Below, piece by piece: positions 44,196 through 54,837 of a stretch of DNA of 64,000 bases (positions within the stretch are counted from its first letter, which is position 1; each line of letters opens with the position of its first letter). This stretch comes from Panicum virgatum (taxonomy: Eukaryota; Streptophyta; Magnoliopsida; Poales; Poaceae), in the NCBI RefSeq assembly GCF_016808335.1, contig NC_053143.1, positions 51,305,441-51,369,440 on the forward strand. Reading direction: 5' to 3'. The translations under genes and the position numbers were made by a program. The notes below the pieces were generated by a model. It searched no databases. It saw nothing but the letters and a program-made list of their open reading frames with translations, and was not told the DNA's origin.

Positions 44196-45411
44196 TGTTG
44201 TTGGTCAAAACCCACCGGTGAGTAGCGACAGGCAACACGAAGAGCCGGGAGGCTGCCGGGGCGCTGGCTGGCACCGGTCCCTCCGTCAACGGCCCAGATC
44301 CCGGCACACGCCGACACTTCCGGAGATGCAGGGCGTGCCACCTGACCTATACCCGATCAGGAAGGTGCGAATGTGCTTTCGGCGATTTGCCTGCATGCAC
44401 GAACACTTGTAAATATTAGTCCGAGCTGTGGTCGGCTCCCCGGGACGACTCTTGCATCGGCTTTAAAGAGCCGATCGAGTCCCGGTGTCAGATCAGATCT
44501 GCATATCCGGATATTAATAGATAAAGTAAATAACTGCAAAAACTGCTTCAATTAGATCTAGCTAATACAATCCACGATGGTAAAAGCTTCACTGCTAGAT
44601 CGGAACATCCAACACGTAGTTAGGCCTAACAAGCGTAATAGATAACCAAACCTTAACCAGAATAGAGGCCTAAGAATAAGCGAAAGCCGATTTCTGGATC
44701 AATCCCTATTAAGATCAAGGCAAAGCATCTAATACGTCGCCGGATCGTCCAACCCATTTGCAAGGCTTAACCTAGCAGATATTAAGCCGATTCTTAAGTA
44801 TAAGAACAAACCATAACAGATTAGATCTACTAGATAAAAAAGAAGAGGGTGTTATCTCTACACTACTAACTCTATGCAACGAGAATTAATGTAAGATTAA
44901 TACATGATCACGCAGAGATAACATGATATTCGTAGATGATAAACAATAAGAGCATGATAAATCTACTAAAGGTCATGCTACGAACATCAGGATAACTAGC
45001 ACTACTCGCCATAAAAAACGCTTCAGTACGAGTAATACCAAGGTAAAAGCAAGAACAATGTTGCCATGATCGCAAGAAGTGATCAGGGCAGCATGGCGCT
45101 TACTTGGATGAAACCCTAGGATTAGGGGTGGCGGTGCGCCGAGAATTATTGTTGCGAGACGTGATGACGTTCTTTTTTTACGAATATCATAGGGTACATA
45201 TTTATAGTCCGGAGACTTGAAAAACAATCTAAACCAACGTGTCCAAATCGGACTCTATCTCTAACCTAAACTGAACTAAATCTAAAGATACATGGCCCAC
45301 ATGGCCCAAACACTCACGCAGGAGCCGATTCACAAGCCTTCTTTAATTCCTGCTTTAAGCCCAACTTGCTCGCGGCCCATTAATTAACCCTGTTAATTTA
45401 TGGTGATAACA
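44196..45411 (-). repeat. 3' LTR of the sister element
   Basis: This LTR is exactly 1216 bp, the same length as those of the plus-strand element, with roughly 85% identity by eye over the stretch I compared. It is preceded on the minus strand by a purine-rich tract (AAAATCAGGGGGCATG). Confidence 0.88.
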
Positions 45412-45658
45412 CATGCCCCCTGATTTTGGCAATGATAATTCCAAAACCATTTTGTTGCTTCATCTTCCCGTTGATGCTCATTAAAACGCACTACAGGAAG
45501 ACGTAACGTCTCTGCAGTCGGCTCCTTGCAGAATGTGAAAATGCCGATCCATCTTCCATTTTTTATTACTTAATCTCACCCCGAATCGACTCCTTTCACC
45601 ACAAACTCACCCTCCTCCCATAGCCAAACAGCGCAGAACACCCAAATCTACACCAGCC

Positions 45659-45886
45659 ATGGCGATCTCCTCCTCTAGCGGCGATGACCCGATGGCCGGA
45701 AACGCCTTCCGGTTCCTCGGGTCCCCCGAGGAGGAAAGCAACGGCGGCGGCGGCCGGAGCAGCGACGACGAGGCCAGTGGTGGCAGCAGTGCCGACGACG
45801 ACGGCGACGACAGCGACGGCGGAGATGTGCCGGCACGAAGCCCCAAGCGCCGTAGGTACCTAGGTACCTACGAGCGGCAGATGTAG
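45659..45886 (+). CDS. Antisense ORF 1 of the sister element
   Basis: The frame opens MAISSSSGDDP, is Gly/Ser/Asp-rich and ends SPKRRRYLGTYERQM. It is a shortened counterpart of 41914-42498, missing part of the acidic middle. It is open from start to stop. Confidence 0.6.
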   Translation: MAISSSSGDDPMAGNAFRFLGSPEEESNGGGGRSSDDEASGGSSADDDGDDSDGGDVPARSPKRRRYLGTYERQM

Positions 45887-46257
45887 GTAGTACTGTAGGA
45901 GTAATATTGTAGAGCCGAAGGATTCATCTTTTGTCAAATCGGCTCTTCCACTTGTAATACTCAATCTTTAACGAAGTCTCTTATCTTTTAAACGCTTGCT
46001 CGGATCACTCTCCAAAAGCCGATGGCACCGCACCGGGCTTTATTAATATCCAAGAGCCGACGAAATTCAAAATTAGAAACAACCAGCATAAGAACAGAAC
46101 ATCACCTCTACTCTGAATCCAACTCAAAATAGATATTCCAAATTTGAGCGCAATTCGAGAATCCCGCTCCATAAGTTCGAGCGAAAACTCACAAAGTATC
46201 CAAAACTTGAACCAGAGCCCGCAAAACAACCAAACCCTAAGTTAGCAGATCTGAACC

Positions 46258-48759
46258 ATGACGGACTCCGAAGCTCAAACAGCGAGATCTCCAATCGTCG
46301 ATACGGCAATCTACGACCTAAAGGTAATATTCAGTCTATCCTTTTAACTTTCTTCAGCTCATTAAACCTCCGAATGAATTAAACTCCGAAATATGACACC
46401 ATATATAAATTTTTGAATTTCTAAACTCCAGGTGTCAGACATCCTTTTGCCGCATCCTTCCAATCCCAAATATCTTTGTCTTGACCCACGAGTTTATGAA
46501 AATCTCACAGATTTAATCTCGTGTGAAGCGAATAGAATCCCTTTCGTAAGTCAAGACATTAATTTAAATTCCTGGGCCGAGTGCTTAAGAGTCTGGCCTA
46601 ATCCACCCGAGAGCTGGGTTGCATGATATAGCAGAGTAGCAAGAACCTATATGCCTTTGTGGCAAGAATTGAACATAGCTGATGCACTCAGTTTATCATT
46701 ATCCCCCCTTGATAAAGATGAAAACCTTATGAAGACCATCGGCTATTTCTGGTCCGACGCTCTGAACCGCTTCCTCTTTGGTCATGGACCCATGACCCCT
46801 ACTCTGCTAGATGTTACCATGATTACTGGCCTAGACATTAGATCCCCTGATCCTGCAGCCCACAGAATGGTAGAAGCCCCCTTCAAACTTTCATCCAAGG
46901 CAGACTGCACAAACTGGAGTACTTACATGAACCAGCACATGAAGACAAAAGGTCCAGTAACTAAAAAGAAACTCATAGCCTTTTTAAATCTTTGGTTAGA
47001 ATATTTTATTTTCTGTGGTCCTTCCTTAGCTCCAACTAAGAATTACCTTCCTTTGGCTTACCATCTGGCCCATGGCAACCGCACCTGTCTAGGCAAACTT
47101 TTTCTCGGAGAAACATACAGATGTCTCCATCTGATGACAACTAATTTGCTCAGCCAAAAGAAACTCAGAACTGGAGGCCCTTGGTGGTTTATTCAGTTAT
47201 GAGCACAACTCTACTTCCAGCATCAGATTCCAAACTTTCAAAGCCTAGCCAAGAATTCCTTCCCCGACGAGAATGGCAAGCCAATTAGATGCACCAGCTA
47301 TGGCCAAGCCCTATTCAGCCTCCCTGGCAGTAAACTGAATCGACAGATGCAGCAAACTGGTTTAGAGTTTTCTACAAAGGTCTAGACAATCCCCTCTACT
47401 TTCCATTCACTGAATCTGAAGCCTTTGAGAACCCAACTACCTTCAGGCTGGATAGCTTTGCCGATGATGGCAGCACTCGGCATCTATATTCCCTAATGAT
47501 CCGTCCTGGCTTCCTCCCTGTTGGCATAAGTACTTCCAATAGAATCATCAAACCATGTTATGAAACCTATCAACCAGTCATAGCAGCTCGGCAATTTGGC
47601 TTAGGACAAGTCCCTCCCCACTTTCATATTCACCACTTGGTGGAGAGTAGTGCCGATTTGCCCGATGGTCTTACCAGCTCAAGATACTACAGCATTTTTG
47701 ACAACCTCCACATTCCAATACCAGTCGATCTGTCCGTTACTCCCTTGTCAATCGACTTTAACACATGGTGGGGAATGTGGAAAACTCATGTATTCAGAAG
47801 AGCTTTAGGCCCTCTATAGCACCAAATTGATCCTGAATATGCAATCCCCGAGGAAGAGGTACTGAACACGTGCACCTATTCTTTCTAAGTCCTCTACCAC
47901 TTTACTTGGCTAACCCTGCTCACCTTGCTTACAGCAACAAAATGATCCAGAACCCATGACCAGTAACGGGGAGCCATTCCACTTCCTTCCAACCGCCCCT
48001 GATGTTCTTTTTTGCAAGGAATCACCGCCAATGAAGAAAGTAATAATGACTGTTCAGCCAGACTCACCCCAGTCGGCTTCTAAGCGGAGACAAAGAAAAG
48101 GAAGATCATCGCAAGACGAGTCATCAAGAAAACAGCATAACCTTCCCCGAATCTATCAGAATCCAACACCAACCAGGTAATTCACCTCTCCAAAACTTCT
48201 TCCTTATGCATATATATTCTGGTTGACTGTAATCCTATTTCCAGGACGCAGCTGGAGACATCCTCAGTACTGGAAGCCTAGCACAACAGGGAACCACCAT
48301 TCATGAAGCCGACACTAGAACAACTGAAGTCCAAGAACAGCAAGAATCAACCATCATCCCAGTAGAAATTCGCAGCGAACGAACTACAACAGCTGATGTA
48401 CCGATGGAAGTTCAACCCGAAACTCCCAATGCTCCAATGGAGGTGCGTGACGAACAGGCTGACATAGCCGATGCCCCTGTTGTTTCCTCAAACCCAACTA
48501 AGCCGATCGCACCCGGACCGACCATTGCTTCTTCCTCAGAATAGGTAACACTACATGAGCCGATTCTAAATCAGCCGATAACTCCATTGATGCACCTGGT
48601 TCCCAAAACTAACTCCAATATCTCCACAGGGCTTCAATATTTTAGATTTTCTCTCCTTTGACCCAGCATCAATGGGTCTGATCGCCCCTGGAGCGAAAGT
48701 ACTATCATCACGGCAGCCGATTGACCTCGCGGATCAGCTTCAACACATCAAAAATCTGC
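46258..48759 (+). pseudogene. Spliced antisense gene with plant mobile domain (PMD)
   Basis: Exons are 46258-46323, 46432-47858, 47937-48176, 48245-48544 and 48630 to about 48759 (truncated). Borders are AAAG|GTAATA, CAG|GTGTCA, GAG|GTACTG, CAG|CAACAA, CAG|GTAATT, CAG|GACGCA, TAG|GTAACA and CAG|GGCTTC. Exon 2 carries aminotransferase-like plant mobile domain sequence: DALNRFLFGHGPMTPTLLDV, ITGLDIRS, KKKLIAFLNLWLEYFIF and GGPWWFIQL. It is followed by a Lys/Arg-rich nuclear-type region. Several stops (near 46624, 47200, 47816 and 48542) and a frameshift near 47345 break it. PMD proteins are found both as plant silencing-related genes and within transposons. The C-terminus is lost at the deletion. 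Confidence 0.75.
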
Positions 48760-50655
48760 GCGACGGCCAGCTCCTCCGGATGAGGCGCTCGAAATTCCGA
48801 CGGGAGCACAAATACCATATTCACATCAGCCGATGGTTTCTCATCGGCTTTTAAATGCTTGGGATGCCACTCCCTCCTTGGAGGGTGCCTTGCCACTCTT
48901 TGCGGGCGCCTGACTTGCCCCGTGAGATCCGGGCGCGCCTTCCTCAATACGTCGAGGTACCTTGCTTCCGCTTCTTCGAGATTGCGTAAGCGCTGCACTC
49001 TGCGCTTCTGTGAGCGACTGAGTCCGTCAGGACACTATCGTGGACGATGATACTTATCTTCCCCTTCGAGCTCAAGATCATCCCTGGATGGCCGCTCAAC
49101 CTGGTTGTTGTGACGCGCTTTGGGCCCCAAGCGCCGGAACACCGACGTCTCGCCTGACTGGCGTCCCCGAGGCCTGCACTCCAGGCAATCATCGATAGTA
49201 GGCAATCGGCTCATGCCGGAATTCCAATAGTACCTAAAGAATGGGCAATGCCAGTGGTTGCGTATAGCCTGGCGCCTCCCCAGTGTTCTCCCCGTGCGGT
49301 GCTCGTACTCCTCCTCTTCCGATTCATACCGGCGATGCAACTTGTACTGATACTCGTATTTTTCAAGAAGCCGATTGGAAGCTGGGAGTTGATTGCGGAT
49401 GTGACGCACTTGTTCTTCAGTAATATGTTGCTGCTCCGACTCGTCTTCATCCTGGGGCCGTTTGCCAGAATCGGCCTCTTTCCTCTGCTCGTCACGGTGG
49501 CGTACGGGTCCAACCATGTTAATCTGGAACGCAAAATTCTGGCCCTCAGGTCTAAGATCTGACTGCCCCACCACGTTAGCCTATGGGAACGGTTGACTGT
49601 CAACCTTCATCATGTGTTGGGCCAGAATTAATCGGCATTGCTCAATAGCCGATTGGATCTGCCGACGCAGCTCCTTGCAGTCATTCGTGGCATGGGTGAA
49701 CGAGTGGTGCCACTTGCAGTACGGCCTCCCCCGCAGCTCTTGCGTCGTTGGCAGCTTGTGATTCTCTGGGAGCTACAACTGCTTTTCTTTGAGCAGTAGA
49801 TCGAATATCTGCTCTGCCTTGGCCACGTCAAAGTCAAAGCCCTTCACAAGCCCCTTCTGTTTGACCCACTTGCACGGGACGGGGTTTGCCCCCCGGGTCC
49901 ACTCTGCCACAGCCACTTCTTGTTCCCCGCTAGAATCATCAGAATCATCTGCTTGGGCCATATTCACATGGCGCTTGAATTTTTTCTGGTACAGCTCAGG
50001 GTGATAGTGTTCATACATCGTGAGCTTCTGCACCATGTGCGCCAGAGAGGTGAATTCCAACTGAAAAGCCAGATCCTTGATCGGCTTAGCGAGCCCCAGA
50101 ACTGCCAAATCAACTGCCTCCTTTTCTGTGATGCGCGATGAGTAGCATCGATTCTTAACCTCTCTAAAGTGCTGTACGTACTCCGACACACTTTCCCCTC
50201 GCTTCTGCTTGACTTGGGCGAGGTTGACAATCCCGGCTTCAGCAGCCTTTGAGTGATACTGGGTGTGGAACTGATCTTCCAGCTGCCTCCAAGTGCGGAT
50301 CGAATCTGGGGCCAATGACGTGTACCATCCAAAAGCTGAGCCCGTGAGAGACTAGCAGAAGAACCGGACCCTCAGAAGATCCGATACTGAAATCATCCCG
50401 AGCTGCGTTAGGTATCGGCTCACATGCTCGATGGTGCTGGCCCCTTCTGACCCGCTGAACTTGGTGAACTCCGGGAGCCGATACTTGGGTGGCAACGGGA
50501 TCAAGTCATAGTCGCTTGGGTATGGCTTGGAATAGCCGATCGCCTTTCTCTTGGGCAGAATGCCGAACTGGTCCCTTAGTATCACACTGATCTGCTCCAT
50601 ACTAAGAACTCCTGGGGCCGAGGGCTCAGCACTTGACCCGGTAGCGTACTTCGCT
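48760..50655 (-). pseudogene. Partial gag and linker of the sister element
   Basis: The frame reads from about 50600 (MEQISVILRDQFGILPKRK) through the gag core (TWRQLEDQFHTQYHS) to the DVNMVFVLPSEFRAP linker, where it joins the antisense gene. Stops lie at about 50354, 49774 and 49583, and near 49034. It gives the unmutated codons for the three nonsense sites of the other element (positions near 49.45, 49.37 and 49.01 kb). Confidence 0.82.
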
Positions 50656-50879
50656 CATAGGGTACATATTTATAGTCCGGAGACTTGGAAAACAATCTAA
50701 ACCAACGTGTCCAAATCGGACTCTATCTCTAACCCAAACTGAACTAAATCTAAAGATACATGGCCCACATGGCACAAACACTCATGCAGGAGCCGATTCA
50801 CAAGCCTTCTTTAATTCCTGTTTTAAACCCAACTTACTCGCAGCCCATTAATTAACCTTGTTAATTTATGGTGATAACA
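50655..50879 (-). repeat. Truncated 5' LTR (U3 part) of the sister element
   Basis: The last 225 bases match the first part of the 1216-bp LTR, including the CTATAAATATG TATA region, and then fuse directly to gag. Confidence 0.8.
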
Positions 50880-51750
50880 GATCGGTCCTCATGAGTACTC
50901 CCAAAACGGCCTGTAAGACACTGTGTTGGTTTGTTCAAACAACTCGGCGGTAATTTGGGATTTATACCTGTAAGATCAATAGTATGCTGCCGTGAAATTT
51001 CAGAATCAGCACGTATGGTAATGCCCTTTTTCATCCTGTAAGCCTCACGACGCCTCCTGTTGTGTTTGTTTTTCTGTTCTTGAGTTAACGAAGCAGACCG
51101 TGCGCGGTCCTTTTACCGCTTGATGATCTCTCTGGAGTCTGGAGTCTGGAGTCTACATGCATGTCGCGCGAAATAGATGTAACTGTTTCAACCACGAATA
51201 ACACAATCCATCTGCATTAAATGACTTACCGGCGTGTGGTGTGTTCGTCAAATTACCAAAGGGTTCGCTTGCCACTCCATTCTTCTTGCCTGAATCCATA
51301 TTTGGGAACAAAAAGGTTCACAGCAAATTTACAAAATGTCAGCACCACTGACCAAATCATAGCCATTTCAAACGCTCTCCACTACCCAATTTCATCTGGA
51401 TTAACATTAACAAAGCCAACTGTGAAAAGTCTGAGTTTTATATGAACCCTAAGCTAACTGTGCAAGAATGGTTTCAAGGAAAAACTGATGAAAGTGCCTG
51501 CTTCGAGCACAACGACTGAAATTATGCATTTGGGTCTGCATTCAGTGAAAAAGCAATGTTCAGGACAGCAAAATCCGATTCAAGCATGGTATATTCGAGC
51601 AAAACGACTGCCACTCCGCATCAGGGACTGCACGCAATGTTAAAGAGAGCAACGTACCCCGTCTGAATTGCAGATTTTCAAGGCTGCAATGTTAAAGAGG
51701 GCATCGTATCATATGCCCTTATCTTAATTAAAGATCAATCGCGGCTCAGA
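50880..51750. other. Intergenic stretch right of the sister element
   Basis: No gene was recognised. Near 51137 GGAGTCTGGAGTCTGGAGTC is a short microsatellite. ORF 51221-51445 is not coding-like. Confidence 0.4.
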
Positions 51751-52545
51751 TGAAGAAGGGCAACCCATTTCTTGATTCAGAAACAAATTTGACAATAAAA
51801 AGGGGAGTCCAATTTGCAGGTTCATAGGAAGCAAGGACTTTACATTGCTTGATTCAGAAACAATAATCAGGCAAGCTGGCGTGAGGTGTAGGGCAAGGGG
51901 CCGATCTCATCCTATACTGCTCGTTTTTTGCTCACTAAGAAGGGCAGCCCTTTTCTCGATTCAGAAACAAATTTGACAGTAAATAGGGGAGTCCAATTTT
52001 CAGGTTCATAGGAAGAAGAGCTTTACATTGCCTGATTCAGAAACAATCACACAACTACTTATTTACTCAGCACTGAGCACAAGTGCATGTCAGCATGTGC
52101 ATCCCACTTGGTTAGCACTAAGTATTAATCTGAGCAATTTTGCACTGTCATACTTTTCCAGTGATAGGCTGATAGCACGAGGCTCAAAGTCAGAATGGAG
52201 CAGCCCAAATGGCAGAGGTCAAGATTACAATTCACAACATCTTTTAAAAGGAACAAAAACAGGCACAAATCACGCAACTCAATCGTAGAAAAAATGCACA
52301 GGTAACCTTGAATCAAAACTGCATGTAACTTGGCATCTTCGATTGTTTCACAGATGCGAGCTTTCATCTACAGCACATCCTTAACATTGCCTGATTCATC
52401 TACAGCACATCCTTAACATTGATTCAAAAACAATCAGGCAAGCAAGCGTGAGGTGTAGAGGGCAAGGGGCCAATCTCATCCTATACTGCTCGTTCATTGC
52501 TCACTCGAAGAAGTGCAGTACATTCCTCGATTCAGAAACAATCAG
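51751..52545. repeat. Degenerate long tandem repeat
   Basis: Blocks beginning AGAAGGGCA, then GATTCAGAAACAAATTTGACA, GGGGAGTCCAATTT, AGGTTCATAGGAAG and TTTACATTGC recur at about 51753-51945 and 51940-52050. The part containing GTGAGGTGTAG and CTCATCCTATACTGCTCGTT recurs at about 51880 and 52450. This is an incomplete tandem triplication of unknown origin. Confidence 0.7.
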
Positions 52546-53748
52546 GCCCGAGCCTGCTTCTCCAGGCAAATTCCTCACCGTCGCTCAACCTCACTCCAAA
52601 TCGTCAAACCACCAGGATCAGGACTACCGATACGATCCATTTGACCCATTCTCGTGCCAATTCATACAGCAAGGCCCCAAACCAATGGATCGATATTCAG
52701 AAGAACATGAACAAACCCTAACCTGTGATAACCCTCCGCGATCGCAGCTACCTCTGTCCGCCCGCCGATCGCTGATGGCGCCTCCCAGTTCCTCGGGTGC
52801 TTGTGCCCGGCCCTCGATCGTGGATGCCGCGGCGCTGAACCGGACGGCGGAACGGTGAGGCGACAGACGAGGAGGGTTTACGGCGGCGCTGCACCGGACG
52901 GTGGACAGGCAAGGCGAGAGAAGAGGCGTGGGGGGTTTAGGGCTTGGCCCTACGCGAGACGATGGACGGATGCGGCGGCGTGCAGCGCTGGGAAGGGAAC
53001 CGTGATTTTAGGGTGGAGGCGACCTGATTTTTGAATCGATCGGGAGGGGTGGAGCGACGTATGAAGGAAGGGCGACGTACGAAGGTGTGGGATGACGAAA
53101 GGAAAAAAGTGACCTTAGCCTATTTTTAGTAGTATAGAGATAGAGATAGAGATTTTAGTAGTAGAGATATCTATAGTATGCAATTTTTTTGCCTCAGCTA
53201 ATTTGCTTCCCTACACCCAAGCCAATGTTGCTTTGCTTATGCCTTGTCAAACTATAATCACTTTAGTGAATGAAAAGAATAAAGGTGGAATATTTTCATA
53301 TGTTTTCAGCTCTAACTTTCTAAACTTTGACAATCAACATCCCTATGCATGAATATCTACATTGCGCATAGAAAAGCTACTCATGCGTAGAAGAAGGGAG
53401 TTTCATGGGATGTGAGGGGAGTTTCATCACCATGAAACTCATGTATCACAGTTACCTAGTTTCCAGTCTAGATAGCCGCACCATGAAACTGTGCACTGAG
53501 ACTGGCCTTATATTTTATTTTGCTAAATCATAAGCGATTGTTGTTAATGCACGACTCAGTTAGAAATTCATGCATGCTTGGAGGTAGGCCAGTGATGCAA
53601 CTCTTTTGCAGGACATGAATAATGCTTGGAGGTATGCTCATGAATGTCCGAATTGCTTTCACCTTCAATAATGAAGATTAACAGACCATGACACCTAGTC
53701 CTCATGATATTTAGGATTGTCAATAAGCATATTTTATTTAGTAAATAT
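52546..53748. other. GC-rich then AT-rich intergenic DNA
   Basis: 52700-53050 is GC-rich and could be a minus-strand leader (a donor-like ACAG|GTTAGG at about 52722), but no protein is recognised. A (AGAGAT) microsatellite lies at 53135-53165. Near 53400-53500 are palindromic AGTTTCAT...ATGAAACT words typical of a MITE, without clear ends. Confidence 0.35.
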
Positions 53749-54834
53749 CACTACTACAAAATTCCATTTTGCGAGGCACGTCAAAATTGCCTCGGAGGCG
53801 GGCAGGGCTTTTAACCGCCTCGGTTAATGCCTCGGATTAACCGAGACGGTTACAGAAAACTGCCTCACAAAATAGATTAACCGAGATAGTTGTCTGATTA
53901 ACTGAGGCGGTTAAATCATCCGCCTCGCAAAATAGATTAACTGAGGCGGACACATTATAAGGTCCGACTCAGATAATGCTGGACCATTTCGAAGCCCAGA
54001 TGGCCCATTTCAGCCCGATATGACACTCCGAGTATATAAACACAGAGTTAGGTTTTCCGTTCATTCCTCACTCCTCCCTCTCCTTCACTGCTCTTCTCCC
54101 AGCGCCCTCCCTCTCCCAAGGCGGCGGGCCACGACGCGGGGGCGTGCTTCCCCCGGCGGCAGGCCACGGCATGGGGGCGGGCTTCCCCTGGCGGCGGCGG
54201 GCCACGACGCGGGGGCGAGCTGCCCCGGTGGCGGCGGGCCACGGCGCCGGGGCGGGCTTCCCCCGGCGGCGGGCCAAGGCGTGACGGCGTGGTGCCCTCA
54301 GCGGTGGAGGGCCACGGCGCGGTGCCCCTGGCGGCGGAGGGCCATGGCGTGGGGGCGCGGTGCTCCCGGTGGTGGCGGGCCACAGCGTGGGTGCCCCGGC
54401 GCGGCGGGCCACGGCACGACGACGCGAGGGCCCCGGCCGTGGCGAGCCACGGCGTGTGGGTGCGCTGCCCCCGGCGGCGGCGGGCAACGGCGGCGGGCCG
54501 GATCTGGGGCCGGCAAGGCCGGATCCGGGGCGGAGCGGCATGGGGGCGGCGGATCCGGGGCCGACAAGGCTGGATCCGGCGAACGGCGGGCGCGGCTTAG
54601 GCGGACGGCAGACGTGGCGGCGGCGGACGGCGGCGGGCTCGTGATGGGCTCAGCGGGCCCAGATGGGCTTGGCAGGCTTTTGTTTTTTTTTATATTTTTT
54701 ACTTGATTAACCGAGGCGGGCAACAAACCGCCTCGGTTAATGCCCCATTAACCGTGACGGTAACTCCAAGGCGTTTTCGAAAACCGCCTCGGTTAATGTG
54801 TTTTGCCCGCCTCGGTTAAGGTTTTTGTAGTAGT
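53749..54834. mobile_element. Non-autonomous CACTA element (CACTACTACAAAA family)
   Basis: This 1086-bp element starts CACTACTACAAAA and ends TTTTTGTAGTAGTG, with the 3-bp duplication TAT at 53746-53748 and 54835-54837. Subterminal words ACCGCCTCGGTTAA and TTAACCGAGGCGG repeat near both ends in both orientations. The interior 54080-54650 is extremely GC-rich, built of GGCGGGCCACGGC-like units. No transposase is present. It is a different family from the element at 930. Confidence 0.92.
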
Positions 54835-54837
54835 GTA

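Larger units (their letters stand above)
44196..50879 (-). mobile_element. Internally deleted sister Tat-like element
   Basis: On the minus strand the element has a truncated 5' LTR (50879-50655), part of gag, the linker, then the antisense region and a full 3' LTR (45411-44196). Protease, RT, RNase H and integrase are deleted (junction near 48759), and the rest of the 5' LTR plus the gag N-terminus are deleted (junction near 50655). The outer ends are TGTTAT...CA. Flanks (GGATC left, GATCG right) share only GATC, so no clean duplication is confirmed. It could only move in trans. Confidence 0.85.

Noticed and set aside
54020..54706. 228-residue Arg/Gly/Pro-rich ORF
   Set aside because: Generated by the GC-rich repeat core of a non-autonomous CACTA element; the opposite strand is also open.
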